This document shows, one piece after another, positions 21,847 to 33,000 of a stretch of 64,000 nucleotides of DNA. A program made the translations under genes and the position numbers. This DNA comes from Chaetoceros tenuissimus (taxonomy: Eukaryota; Bacillariophyta; Thalassiosirophyceae; Chaetocerotales; Chaetocerotaceae): positions 868,001 to 932,000 of the forward strand of contig BLLK01000069.1 in NCBI GenBank assembly GCA_021927905.1. Reading direction: 5' to 3'. The notes beneath the pieces are model-generated. The model ran no database searches. It had not been told where the DNA came from and saw nothing but the letters and a program-made list of their open reading frames with translations. Position 1 is the stretch's first letter, and every line of letters begins with the position of its first letter.

Positions 21847-22227
21847 TTATTCAATCCCAAGAATATTCTTTACATCATCTTCAGTCTTTACTTTGTTCTT
21901 GATAGGATAGAAAGGACCGGAGTCTCCTTTGGCTCTCAATTCAACATTTGGACCCAAACCACATTCAGCACATTCTGAAACACATGAAATGGATTCAACT
22001 TTGACAACTTCAGGAGCTAATTCTTCAAAGATTTCTAAAGCTTTCTTTCCACCGTTTCGACGACACGTTGGCCCTGTGCATACTACAACAGTTCCTTCAA
22101 ATGGTTCTGCGTTTAGTGTTGAGGTTGTTGTTTGGCGAAATGCTATTTGAGTGGAAATCTTTCCAGTTGTGAATGCGCTAGCAGTTGCAACACATGCTGC
22201 GATAGAAAGTAGGGAAGTAGATCTCAT
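21847..22227 (-). CDS. Plastid-targeted thioredoxin-like [2Fe-2S] ferredoxin
   Basis: 126 residues. The first 19 form a signal peptide ending in SAF|TT, the diatom ASAFAP-type cleavage and plastid-import motif, followed by a Ser/Thr-rich transit peptide to about residue 40. The mature domain has [11 protein letters not shown] and later CVSECAECG. This gives a four-Cys cluster set of the thioredoxin-like 2Fe-2S ferredoxin type, also seen in NuoE and plant plastid proteins. It is probably a stromal redox or electron-carrier protein. A perfect 10-bp palindrome containing a CRE site lies 129 bp upstream. Confidence 0.8.
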   Translation of the reverse strand: MRSTSLLSIAACVATASAFTTGKISTQIAFRQTTTSTLNAEPFEGTVVVCTGPTCRRNGGKKALEIFEELAPEVVKVESISCVSECAECGLGPNVELRAKGDSGPFYPIKNKVKTEDDVKNILGIE

Positions 22228-22355
22228 TGTCTCAAAAGTTGTAGATAGTTTCTTAATGAATTAGGGATTGAACTGTGATGCTTCTGCTTGTTGTTTTTGC
22301 TAAACCAACATCATCATCAAGCAACCACCACCAATGGCCAATGGCAAGAAGGAAT

Positions 22356-22365
22356 GTGACGTCAC
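22356..22365. promoter_or_regulatory. CRE-like palindrome GTGACGTCAC
   Basis: A perfect palindrome with core TGACGTCA. It lies 129 bp upstream of the plastid ferredoxin ATG. In diatoms TGACGT/ACGTCA elements bind bZIP factors and mediate CO2/cAMP response (established for a Phaeodactylum carbonic anhydrase promoter). Its role here is inferred. Confidence 0.45.
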
Positions 22366-22486
22366 TTATTATTTCGCATGTGTGTATAAACAAACTCTCT
22401 TTTAACGGTTTTAATTTGATCATATTTCTATTTTATAAATAATTATACACAACTCACCCTAGCTAGTTATTTATTGATTGCATTCA

Positions 22487-23530
22487 TTAAACTCGAAGAT
22501 AATGTGCAAACTCTGTTGATTCTAAATGCTCTTTAATGGTTTCAAAGTTGTAAATCACTTTTTCATGCTTTTCTATTTTCCTATGTGTATCGATAAATGG
22601 AATCAAGGCACTTTCGACAATTGCTCTATCCACATGTATGAAGTTTGATAGGAAGTTGCACCATGCATCTATAGAATTTTCAAAAACTTTATATTCTTCA
22701 TGAGCATCAACATACTCAAAGGCAAACAAACGTTCATATGTTTCTATAGAATCTTTGTACAATCGTTTCATTGATTGCCTTTCCTCATTTTTAGCTCTTC
22801 TTTCTTCCATGTACTTTATTAGTTCTATAGGATCTAATACCGCGAGTATTTTCTTATCAGTATGATTTCTACGTGAAAAGCAAAGTCTTGACTCCGTTCC
22901 ATTTTCAAAAACTTGTTTGCCAACAGAACCAAAACAGTCTCTAGCTGTGCATATGGCCTGGTCTAAAATATTCTCCCTATACATCAATGCAAATGATGCA
23001 TTGAGACTAAGCATTTCCCTTTCGAAATATTTTTTGACATTATGAGTTTTGAACAATAGAATACTATTCGTCTTTACAGCTTCATCATTATATAATCGAA
23101 GAGTCTCTTTCAGTATTTCTTTTCCTGTTGGTTCACTACCAAGCCTTTTGAGAAGCTTAGTTTTTGCTATATCCATATATTTGTTTCTTTTGTTATTTCT
23201 ATTAAACGGTTCGTTTGCATTAAGGACATTGTAGCCATGAGCTTCAAAGACAGTTTTCGTGAAGTTCATAGTTGCTGTACTGCCTCCACAAGGAGTTGCT
23301 AGTATTACCCTTGGGATGCCATCTGTTTGCTTACGAGTTAGTTCGTTACGAATTCCAAATGATTGAGAAGATAACTGGTCAATATTTGTTTGGCTTTTTG
23401 ATAATTCCCCGAAGACTTTATCCTCACAGAACTCGACTGAGAAGAGAAGCAGTATCAGTAATGCAGGGAAAAAACGAATGTATCTCCATACAGTTTTAAA
23501 GTTTACTTTTTCTTGTTGCTGGAGCATCAT
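22487..23530 (-). CDS. Sulfotransferase-like type II membrane protein, intact copy
   Basis: 347 residues from ATG 23530; an in-frame TTG at 23536 precedes it and a second ATG follows at 23527. It has a short cytoplasmic N-terminus, a single anchor (FFPALLILLLFSVEF), and a lumenal domain with PRVILATPCGGSTAT resembling the 5'-phosphosulfate loop. FALMYRENILDQAIC resembles the 3'-phosphate motif of sulfotransferases. There are several N-glycosylation sequons and paired Cys. A Golgi sulfotransferase or a related nucleotide-binding transferase is the most likely role. It is the full-length paralogue of the broken gene at 13.9 kb, in opposite orientation. The family call is moderate. Confidence 0.68.
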   Translation of the reverse strand: MMLQQQEKVNFKTVWRYIRFFPALLILLLFSVEFCEDKVFGELSKSQTNIDQLSSQSFGIRNELTRKQTDGIPRVILATPCGGSTATMNFTKTVFEAHGYNVLNANEPFNRNNKRNKYMDIAKTKLLKRLGSEPTGKEILKETLRLYNDEAVKTNSILLFKTHNVKKYFEREMLSLNASFALMYRENILDQAICTARDCFGSVGKQVFENGTESRLCFSRRNHTDKKILAVLDPIELIKYMEERRAKNEERQSMKRLYKDSIETYERLFAFEYVDAHEEYKVFENSIDAWCNFLSNFIHVDRAIVESALIPFIDTHRKIEKHEKVIYNFETIKEHLESTEFAHYLRV

Positions 23531-23536
23531 AATCAA

Positions 23537-24077
23537 GCAAAGCGGCTTTATCTGATTCTATATCTAAGCATGAAGGGGTACAGTACTAAACTATATAGTG
23601 AATAACTACTTCACCAAAATCGTTACAGGGTTTGGTATACCCGTAAGGTACCTTCATTATTCCCTTTCAGTCGTGCCTTTCGACTGACACCCTACTTCTT
23701 CACCGTACGTCATTGGAATAACAATTTGTTTCTTTTTACTCAGTTTGTACATTTGGGCAAAATTTTCGCAATAGTATCGAATATTATTATGATTTTATGA
23801 ATATTCTTGATAGACATGCCATACCTACTTTGCCTAAAAGTACATGTATCTATGCATACTGTATCAATTTTTTTACATTTTTCCTAAACAGCTAGCAACC
23901 CTAGCTAATGCCAAGACCATTGTAGCCACGTAGCCACCACCAGTTCAGTTTTCAGTTGCTCAAAAGTTACCTTTTACGAGTACATCTCACTCAAACACAT
24001 TCTTTCAACTTAGTTGTACTAGATGTTCTATTGAGTAGACTCACATTAGTAATTTCATACCTTTGATAAAGTAAAGA
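23537..24077. promoter_or_regulatory. Divergent promoter region, sulfotransferase-like / RPC7
   Basis: 541 bp with ACGTCA at 23707-23712, about 175 bp before the sulfotransferase-like start. No convincing gene is seen. Confidence 0.3.
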
Positions 24078-24836
24078 ATGTCGGGCAGAGGGAGAGGAAA
24101 GAAGTACACGCCACCGACAGGTGGTCGAGCATTCCTCATGCGTTCAGCAGAAGAATGTGGACTTGATTCTCGTAACCTCCGATCGCTTCAAGATATAACA
24201 CGTCCAGCTTTATTCCCAACTATGAAATTACATTCGTCTGGTGACAACAGATTTCTTCGACTTATGGAGCAGCAAAAAGCAGAAAAGGCAGCACAGGCAG
24301 AAGCAGCTGGTCAACCAGTAAAATTAGAAGATGAAGAGGAGACGAAACCTCTTGTCGGTGTGAAGCGATCACCGCAGACTTTATATTTGATTACCAAAGG
24401 GAGGGAAATACAACATAGGATACAAAACAGCGTATTTTATGTGCGACCCACTAAAGATGTTCCAGATGTGATTCGGTATAGTGATTCAACGAAGCCGCCT
24501 CCTAGAATAGATGCAAGTGCTGTTTTGTCTCATTGTTTACAAGGAAGAAAAAGGACGAAGATGGGTTTATATGTACCAGAAGAATTAGTGTCTGGACAAA
24601 CTGATTCTGAGGGACATGCATTAGAAGGTACCAAAAAGGGTGTGAACTTTTCTGATTTAGAAGCGAAGGAAAGAAGCCGTAGACGACTTGGTTCAATGGA
24701 TGGTGGTGAAGGAGATGTTGTCGATGATGATGATGTAGACGATGGTGGAGAGGAAGACGATGGAGAAGATTATGTAAAGGATTACTATGAAAGTGAAGGA
24801 GAAGAAAGTTTTGGGGAGGGTGAAGCTACTTTTTAA
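24078..24836 (+). CDS. DNA-directed RNA polymerase III subunit RPC7 (Rpc31)
   Basis: 252 residues. The N-terminus MSGRGRGKKYTPPTGGRAFLMRSAEE gives the Gly-Arg start typical of RPC7/Rpc31. The middle part is basic. The C-terminus is a long acidic run ending in DYVKDYYESEGEE, the classic RPC7 signature (DDY..NYFD-GE type). RPC7 belongs to the Pol III-specific RPC3-RPC6-RPC7 trimer needed for initiation at tRNA and 5S genes in the nucleus. It ends only 36 bp from the convergent ankyrin-RING copy 2. Confidence 0.85.
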   Translation: MSGRGRGKKYTPPTGGRAFLMRSAEECGLDSRNLRSLQDITRPALFPTMKLHSSGDNRFLRLMEQQKAEKAAQAEAAGQPVKLEDEEETKPLVGVKRSPQTLYLITKGREIQHRIQNSVFYVRPTKDVPDVIRYSDSTKPPPRIDASAVLSHCLQGRKRTKMGLYVPEELVSGQTDSEGHALEGTKKGVNFSDLEAKERSRRRLGSMDGGEGDVVDDDDVDDGGEEDDGEDYVKDYYESEGEESFGEGEATF

Positions 24837-24872
24837 TGAAATCCTTTCAAATTTATATTATACGTATATATA

Positions 24873-27800
24873 CTATTTCCCCTTTCTGTTTACAAGATGA
24901 AGATGACTACGAATGTCCCCATTTGAAAACACTTGAGATGATTGTTTATCACTAATGCGTCTCTTTTTCGTAGGTCTAGGTGATGACTGCTTCTTTTGTT
25001 GGACTAGTTTTTCAAGTGTCTCGCATCTGTTTGTCATCTCATCTAATTTTCGTTTCAACATTTGAATTTCATCCGCTTGCTTTTGAGTATCGGACTTTGT
25101 CAAATACTGAGCTGCTTTGGCAGAACATGCAATTTTATTCACTAAGTGGTCTTTCTTCAAATCACTCTCGCCGTCGAAATTTGCTCTACAGATTGGACAC
25201 TTGGAACTGTTCATGTGGACTGCCCTTGTAATACATTTCTTGCAGAATCTATGGTTGCATATTGGAATGTAATGTACATCGATCATGTCGTCTAAGCATA
25301 GAGGACAAGTTAAATCATCAACAAATTGTGAGTAATCTGGAGCTTTCCCAGAAAGTAGAGTATCGACAAAAATTTGATAATCGTTGTGAGACGCCGCTTT
25401 TTTACCAGATTTATCTTTCATTTCAACAAGTTCTTCTCCACCTGCATCTATCAGTATCTTGATTGTGTCAAAGTTTCTTTCCGTCTGGCATGCATAGTGA
25501 AGCGCTGTCTCTTCATTATCGTCTACTGCCATAAGTAATGTCTTCGCATTGTCGGCATTATCAAGAATTAATTTCAAGACTCTTGGATCCAATTCTTCAT
25601 TGTAACAAGCATAATGAAGCACTGTTTGACCATCTGCATCTTTGGTACTGACTATATCTTCGTCTGCTGTCTCTAGTAAATCAACTAAGAAGTTTTCGTT
25701 GACTGTACACCCCTCGGATAAATACAAATAGCGACTGATTGCATTTTGACCCGCATTATTTAATATCGATAGTATGCCTTTACCAGCCTTTTCAATTAAA
25801 ACTGTATGCAAATCTTCGCTCCATGTACAATAATGTAGCGGTGTGTTACCCCATGTATCTTGGAGCGTTAACATGGAATCATCGCACCTCTCAATAACAA
25901 CCTTTGCAAAATCAGTTTTGACCTCGTTACGCATGATAGTGTGGAGAATCGTTTGTCCATTTGCATTTTTCTTACTGAGCAACTCTGGTATTTGATCAAC
26001 CAGATAATTAAATACATCTATCTCTCCGTCTTCGTAGGAACAGAGTGAATGTAGTACGGTTTCTTCTCTTTCATTAATTTCACTTAGTAAAGACTTGTAT
26101 CCTTTCTCCAACAAAAATTTTAGCTTTTCAAGGCAAGGAGACTTTGAAAGTAAGAGGTGGAACACAGTGTCACCATTCTTAGTTTTTGCCCGTATTTGAG
26201 CTCGAACTCCTTTCTTCAAGAGAAGATTTAAAACTTCCTTACTAGCACCATTTTTACATGCAGTATGAAGTGCTATCTCTCGAGTTCTGGTCTTCTTTGA
26301 TACTTGCATATCGTGATATCTACTGAGTATAACCTCAATTGATGTCAAATCGAGTTTATTTTCTAAAGCCAAATGCAAAGCAATTTCAAGTTGTAAGTTC
26401 TTTGCCAATAAATCTTTCTTGGAGCTAGCTTCGACCAGAGTTGTGATTGTATCTACATCTGCGCCTTCCTTACAAGCAAGATGTAACGCAGTGTCACAAC
26501 ACGAACTGTTTCGTAATGAGAGTAGATCCGATCCGCCCTTTTCTATTGCCAACTGAATGAGACCGCTTTCACATCCACTGCGAATCATGGTATGTAACAC
26601 CGAATCCCCACTTTCCTCATTCTTTTGCAAAAGCATACTCTTACCTCCAATTTCTACAAGCAATTTCAAAATTTCGTCATCAATATCATTCTCCAGACTT
26701 AAATGAAACAAAGAACCAAAAGCATGACTGTATGACTCTTCTATACCATCTTCTCCTGCAAGTCTTATGAACTTTTCAGCAATGTCAAATGGTGGATTCT
26801 CGAGAAGCAATTTATGCAACATGTTGAAGTGCGCGTAGTATACCACGCCAGAAGGACCCTGATAGACCAAACCCGATTTTGAATTTACTACTGCTGATTT
26901 GTGTAATATCCCATCGAAGGACAGCAACTTGCGGACTTTCTCCCAGTCCCTCATATCAATATATTTGCGTATCAAATCGTCATAACGGGGGTAGTAGCTA
27001 CTCTCATATGTTCCACAGTTTCGTACTTTCTCTATTGAAAATATTTTTTGGAGATCTTCCAAATTTTCTGCGTCGAATGCATTCCATAGCAAATTGTCAT
27101 ATATTATATTTGGGCGAATCACTCTGTAATTTTCATCGTAATCCAAAGCACTTTTCCCTTCATTATTCTCTATCAATAGGTAATCAACACCTCCATGATC
27201 AAGGAGTTTCTTTGCAATCCTATGTATTGTATAAAGGTCATTCCCTTCTGTCATGCATAAGAGATGAAGAGCAGTGTTTCCATCGTTATTTCCCAAAAAT
27301 GAAACTTCTTTACTGCATTGTTCCAACATCCATTCGATAAAGTAAGAACTTTCGTTGTAAACAACTATATGGTCTGCGTTATCACGTATCTCGACTGCAT
27401 CATGAAGAGCAGTATTCCCATTATTTCTCTGTAGAGAAAATACCTCAGGTGCCATTTCCAACATTAGAGAAAACGCATCAGAATTTTGTAGCACATACAT
27501 GAATTTAAGCGAATGCATGAGACTTTTGCCATCTTCATCTTGCATCAATATTAACTGCTTTCCTCCTTGTTGGATCAGCTTTGTACAAAACCTATCGTCC
27601 CAAGCATAATATTCCTTCAAGTAGACATGAAGAACACTTTGACCTTTGGCATTTGTAGTGTAGATATATTTCTTTCCTGCAATTTTGACCATTGCGTCAA
27701 TAAGAGCTACTGCAGGCGCCGTATGCAATACACCTCCATCAATCACAAGATTATGAATACAGTTGCGTCCATCTTTGTCAGTGGATTCAAGGTATTTCTT

Positions 27801-27905
27801 TTTCACCTTTTTTGAGTCTTTCTGTCCTGATAGATAGTCTAGTACCTCTTTCCACTTTTGCTCACGACAAAGTTTCTGGAACGTCTTTAAGTTCATCTTT
27901 GCCAT
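24873..27905 (-). CDS. Ankyrin-repeat RING-finger protein (putative E3 ubiquitin ligase), copy 2
   Basis: 1010 residues, paralogous to 15234-18206 over the whole length. It has an ankyrin array of roughly 20 repeats (GNTALHDAVE, GNTALHLLCM, CDTALHLACKEGA, ETALHYACQTE) to about residue 860. Then come a C3HC4 RING (LTCPLCLD, CNHRFCKKC, CPICRA), a short coiled coil and a basic tail with RPTKKRR. The N-terminus MAKMNLKTF lacks the Gly2 seen in copy 1, so membrane attachment may differ. The repeats diverge more than the RING. Substrates are unknown. Confidence 0.88.
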   Translation of the reverse strand: MAKMNLKTFQKLCREQKWKEVLDYLSGQKDSKKVKKKYLESTDKDGRNCIHNLVIDGGVLHTAPAVALIDAMVKIAGKKYIYTTNAKGQSVLHVYLKEYYAWDDRFCTKLIQQGGKQLILMQDEDGKSLMHSLKFMYVLQNSDAFSLMLEMAPEVFSLQRNNGNTALHDAVEIRDNADHIVVYNESSYFIEWMLEQCSKEVSFLGNNDGNTALHLLCMTEGNDLYTIHRIAKKLLDHGGVDYLLIENNEGKSALDYDENYRVIRPNIIYDNLLWNAFDAENLEDLQKIFSIEKVRNCGTYESSYYPRYDDLIRKYIDMRDWEKVRKLLSFDGILHKSAVVNSKSGLVYQGPSGVVYYAHFNMLHKLLLENPPFDIAEKFIRLAGEDGIEESYSHAFGSLFHLSLENDIDDEILKLLVEIGGKSMLLQKNEESGDSVLHTMIRSGCESGLIQLAIEKGGSDLLSLRNSSCCDTALHLACKEGADVDTITTLVEASSKKDLLAKNLQLEIALHLALENKLDLTSIEVILSRYHDMQVSKKTRTREIALHTACKNGASKEVLNLLLKKGVRAQIRAKTKNGDTVFHLLLSKSPCLEKLKFLLEKGYKSLLSEINEREETVLHSLCSYEDGEIDVFNYLVDQIPELLSKKNANGQTILHTIMRNEVKTDFAKVVIERCDDSMLTLQDTWGNTPLHYCTWSEDLHTVLIEKAGKGILSILNNAGQNAISRYLYLSEGCTVNENFLVDLLETADEDIVSTKDADGQTVLHYACYNEELDPRVLKLILDNADNAKTLLMAVDDNEETALHYACQTERNFDTIKILIDAGGEELVEMKDKSGKKAASHNDYQIFVDTLLSGKAPDYSQFVDDLTCPLCLDDMIDVHYIPICNHRFCKKCITRAVHMNSSKCPICRANFDGESDLKKDHLVNKIACSAKAAQYLTKSDTQKQADEIQMLKRKLDEMTNRCETLEKLVQQKKQSSPRPTKKRRISDKQSSQVFSNGDIRSHLHLVNRKGK

Positions 27906-28237
27906 TGTTTATATATATTTGTTATTATGATTGAATTTAGGCCAAAGTTGTAGCAAGCGGCAAATACTTTGCATAGAAATGAAGAAATGATATGTTTGTG
28001 TGTAAACATGCCTCTCGTCTGCTTTTTGGCGCCATATTGGTTTAGACACGTGTCAATATCTAATCGTGCAGGATTGAAACAGATCTGTGACGTACGAGAA
28101 GATCGTTCGTCATTGTATCATCTTCTTCTTCACTCTTCACACTCTCTATCACAAACCTCTCATCCCTCATCTTCTCTCAAATAGTCATCAAATAACAGTC
28201 TCACCAACTTATATTGTTTTTTATTACAGCTTCAAAT
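27906..28237. promoter_or_regulatory. Divergent promoter, ankyrin-RING 2 / GST-like
   Basis: 332 bp. Seen are an E2F-like TTTTTGGCGCCA (28023-28034), an E-box palindrome GACACGTGTC (28045-28054), TGACGT (28088-28093) and a CT-rich initiator tract at 28120-28185 just before the GST-like ATG. Each is a sequence match only. Confidence 0.4.
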
Positions 28238-29991
28238 ATGAAAAGAGGAGTACTAAAATCTCCATCTGTCCTTGCTTCATCTGCAATAGTTGTAACTAGC
28301 TTCTTGGTCTTTGCCTCTCAACAAAATACGAAATCGGTAGAAGCACTATCAACCCCTTCCCTTCTCAATAGATCAACTCATTCATTACTAGTTGCAGCTA
28401 ATAGACCATCAACTGCACTGGCAGCTGAGAAACGCCCTGGTAATCCATTTTCAACCCTAATAGGAGACATGGCGTCGTCTATTGCATCTACAGTGACTGG
28501 AGCAGGAAATGCAAGTGGAGATCTTTCCTCCTTGGATGCAAAATTGGACTCACTCGTTTCTACTTCATGGGATGATATTCGCAAAGATTTGGAATCTAAA
28601 CAGACTGCAGAAGAAAAAGCATTCCGATCCAATGTTGAAAAGGGTATCGGTGCTGCTTCTCCATTGAATAAAATTCGTCTCTTTGATGAAAGTAACAAGG
28701 AAGAAGATATTCGTGTGACTTTTTACAGAGATTCTGCTTCCTGGTGTCCGTAAGTATCTTTTGCGTTAGACTAGGAATTATAATTATGTTTTACACAGCT
28801 AATCAAGTGCTTCATAGGTATTGTCAAAAAGTGTGGATCTTTCTGGAGGAGAAAAAGATTCCATACAAACTGGAAAAGATTAACATGAGATGTTATGGAG
28901 AAAAACCTGCTTCGTTTCAACGTTTGCAACCATCGGGTGCTATTCCCGTTGCAATCATTGATGGAACAGTTTATAACCAGAGTAACGATATTATATATAC
29001 ATTGGAGCAACTTTTTCAAGATAAGAGCCATAAGCCCATGTTGCCTCCACAGAGTGATGCGAAAAAGCGTGCCAAGGCTTCGGAATTGTTAAGATTAGAA
29101 CGCACACTTTTCTCAGCGTGGATGTATTGGCTCACTGGTTCTTCCATGAGTAAAGGGAATTTTATCAATGTCTTGAATGAGGTTGAAAGCGAATTGCATA
29201 AGTCAGATGGTGATTTCTTCCTTGGAGATGATATGTCACTTGTTGATTGTATGTTTGCTCCTTTCCTGGAGAGAATGGCGGCGTCAATGGTTTTTTTCAA
29301 AGGATTTCAGATTCGTGTTGCACCAGGGGAAAAGACAGACTATCCAGCTGTTAACAAATGGTTCGATGCAATGGAGACGAAGGAGTCATACACCCTTACT
29401 AAAGGATGTTACTATTCTCATTGTTGGGACCTTCCTCCACAACTGGGTGGATGCTCGTTTGAAGATGGAAGTGAACCATATGAAAAGGCAATTAATGGTG
29501 ATAGGTTAGTGGATGGGTCTAGAGGGTCATGGGAGTTACCACTTGAGCCCCATTTAGGTGGCGTCGAACCTGATTGGGAATGGCTCGGTGACGAAGAGGC
29601 AGCAAAGAGAGAAGCTGTGGAGAGACTATCTTTCAACTCACAAGCAATTGTCTCTTTTGCTTCAAGAGGCGCTGGTCGTAAGGGATTTCCGTCATATGGA
29701 GCACCTCTATCTGACCCAAATGCTGTTCCAAATGAAAGTGCGAAGCCATCGGTTGATGCATGTTTACGCCTGGTATGTGCTTCTCTCTTGAATGGGACAG
29801 ACTCTATCGAAACGAACTTGGTACAAATTGTCGATGACATGAAAAAAGAAGGTGGTTCTGAGCATGTTGAGAATGTTGTTGCAAGTCTGGCGTATCTTAG
29901 AGACCGTATTGGCGTTCCCCGTGACATGAGATTGCCAGCTGCACGTCAGCTTAGGGCTCATCTTAATTACGCAATCGAAAAAATGCTATAA
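28238..29991 (+). CDS. Glutathione S-transferase-like protein with long C-terminal extension
   Basis: Exons 28238-28749 and 28818-29991 give 561 residues. The intron falls inside the redox motif, joining WCP to YCQKV to make CPYC, so the thioredoxin-fold active site is only complete after splicing. A GST N-terminal fold (about residues 165-245; PSGAIPVAIIDG with the cis-Pro region) is followed by a helical GST C domain. After that comes an extension of about 200 residues with no recognised domain. The first 30 residues are hydrophobic (LASSAIVVTSFLVFAS), probably a signal peptide of an ER- or plastid-routed precursor. It is likely a lambda/DHAR/omega-like thiol transferase. It ends 18 bp from LIG4. 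Confidence 0.8.
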
Positions 29992-30009
29992 CTATTTTAT
30001 TACATATGT

Positions 30010-33000
30010 TTATTCAGTACATTTTTTATCCCATTCATTTCGGAAAACTGAAGTTGATATTAGTACAACACTAAAACTGTCTCCCCTTGTAGAAAATAAC
30101 GAGAGAAGCTGTTTATGGATATTTTCCCCTCGACTGACATCACGGAAAATGGATGCTTGAAAGGATGGATCCCAAACTATCATTTCGTTTACACTTTGTT
30201 GAAGGTCACAAAGAATATGAGTAACATCCTGATCCAAACAAGAGACTACGTTCATACCGATTGCGTTTGCTAAACAGACACAGGATGCAACCACACTATA
30301 CTCTTCTGTATCCAAATCTGGCTCAGAGCCTAATGGGTATAGATCCGGATACAAACAAACTTTTTTGTTTGGGCCATTTTTGTCCTCAAGAATGCGCTGA
30401 AGTGGGGTCTTTAGATAGGCCTACTCAAAAGAAGCATCAGATTAGTAAACAAGGAATTTGTTGCGAAGTATCACTTTCTATCTTACCATTTCACCTTCAG
30501 TCAATAAATTCTCCATTTTTGTTTCAACATCTGCGAGTTTTTGTCTTTTTTCCTGTGTGCAATCACTAGTGCTCATTCTATCAGCTTCGAGCAATGCTCT
30601 CTTGAAATCAACCATGTTTGTAGGTTCGAACATATGAAGTCCGAATTCATCTTCGTCTTTGAATAGAGTAGTTTCAGCAGATTTCGAGAGGACTAAATAG
30701 TCATTCCTCCTTGGTCTGATTTGTTGTATATCACCCCGAATGAGACGGTGACAGATTGAATATATAAAAGACCACTTCAGAACACCTCCAAGTTCATGGA
30801 TTTTTCGTAGATACTGGTCTTTTTTCGTGTTTTTACTCAATCTCTCTACCGTGATACTTTCAATAGATTTTTGAAAGGATTTTACTCTTGGGTCGTCGAT
30901 GGTTCCTCCGAGAATGTAGTCAGTTTCCTGATTGGGAATCATGTGACATGTGCCACCGTGCATACGAATGAAATCAACAACATCTTGCTGAGATCGAACA
31001 GTTCCTGCTATATCAAACCATCCAGACTTTTGACTATCCTGTAGATCTAAAGGATCGCTGCGTAGATCATAGCGACCATCAAGTACTGCAAAATTCTTAT
31101 CCTCGAAAATGTCACTCTCAACCCGGACATTGCTACTGATATGAGGAGCACGCACAGTCTGAATTTGGCTCTTAGCTCGATTTTTATTTCTTTTCTTTAC
31201 TACTTCCTCAGAGGTTTGCTCTGGTGTTAGAAAAATCCTTTGTTCATCAACAATGGTCTGATTTTGTTGAGATTCAGACTCTGCTTCTTCTTGTTGCTTC
31301 CTTTTCCTCGTGAAAATATCATGCAATGTTGAGACAGTATCGACCTCACTGGATTTCTTTTCATTTCCGTCGAAGCCATCTTTACGAACAGCAGATATCC
31401 TAGGGAATCGCATGGCTATTCCTGCAGAGAAACTTTCAGACGGAACTAACTCTCCACTATATGTTGATAACACCACAGAATCTTCAGGATTGATCCAAAG
31501 TTCTGGTCTGTCACAAAATTTGAGAAGATGGTGACGTTAATTTTTTCAATCATCGGCTTCTTCCACTTACCTATCCTTTTTTGGAGGCTTCCAACCTTCG
31601 TGTGACACTTTATAAAGACTGTTTTGATAAGTCCTTTGGGAAATGAAAGAGGGGACATCTGAGGATTTATACCATGAACCATATTCGACAGTATCACCAT
31701 CAAAAATAAATCCTGTAGAATTGAGCCATTTTTTCAATTTCTCATCTCCAAACTGATTTCCGTTCACTGCCCCCACCGTCATGTAGGTTGTACCTTTTTC
31801 TAAATCGCCCTCGTCATCTACAACAGCTACAACAAAAGAAGTAAGTAGCCCCTTGTTGCGATAGCCTTCACTATAACTTCCTCCTATGATTACAACATCA
31901 ATGTCATCTACCTTCGTGTAGTCAGGCTACGTAATTCTTCATGGTTAGACATGTAGTAACGAACTTTGTTGAAATAATTGCAAGGTAAACTCACCTTGTA
32001 CTTCCTCCAATATCCCAAATTTCTGAAATTCTTACCAAAACAGTATGGCGACGATAAATCTTTGAAAAGTAAACCTTCGAGCTGCCTCTTTGTCACAATA
32101 TCTGCATATATTTGATTAATAGAAGTAGCTCTACTTTCGTTGATATCCTTATCACTTTTGCTATTGCGTCTTTCCCTATCATACGCAACAAAGTCCTCCA
32201 ATACGCCATCATCTGTAAATATAATGGAGTCTCTGACCCAATGTTGGTTCATCATGTTGTCTCTCTTTTGTAAAGCAAAATATTCGTCGCCCCTGATTTT
32301 ATTTCCTACACAATCCACAACATATGTCTCTACGATTTCAATCATATTCTCTTTTGGTGTGATTAAAGTTTGCAAAATACGACGCCTTTTCATTAGACAC
32401 AGATGAAGAATTGATCCATTCACCTTGGGAATATACTCTTCTTGTAGATTTTTAAATGAATCATTCAGTAATCTGTCTTTATCCTTGCCACCAATGTAGA
32501 GAACTAGAAAAATACGATAAGAACAAATACAAACAAAGTATTGCTACCTCAAAAACGTAATCTTACCATCGAAGACAACAAACTTCAACCAAACAGTGCT
32601 ACCACCATTTGGTCTTTCGCTATATTCTTCCATTGCTTTTTTGTTTTTTTGGTCTATTGTTACAGTCGTTTCTGTGACGATATCACTCCCTTCCTCGCCT
32701 GTATGCAAGCTACTATCCCTTGGATCGAGTTCCCCATTTTCTTTCAAAAATTTTTGACGGAGATTGCAAATTCCTCTATTCAGCCCGAAAGGAATCGTCT
32801 TCTCCTTTAAATTATCCCAACTAACAACTTCACCATCAAGAATTATGTCTACATTGTAATTTCCGACAGCTTCACGCATATATGGTCCCAAGATCGGAGA
32901 GTACAAACGGCTGTACCACTTTCCATTTCTTGTATGTACCTTGACAATTCCATCTTTCATATGTGCTAGCAGTCTTTCACCGTCCATTTTGATTTCGCAA

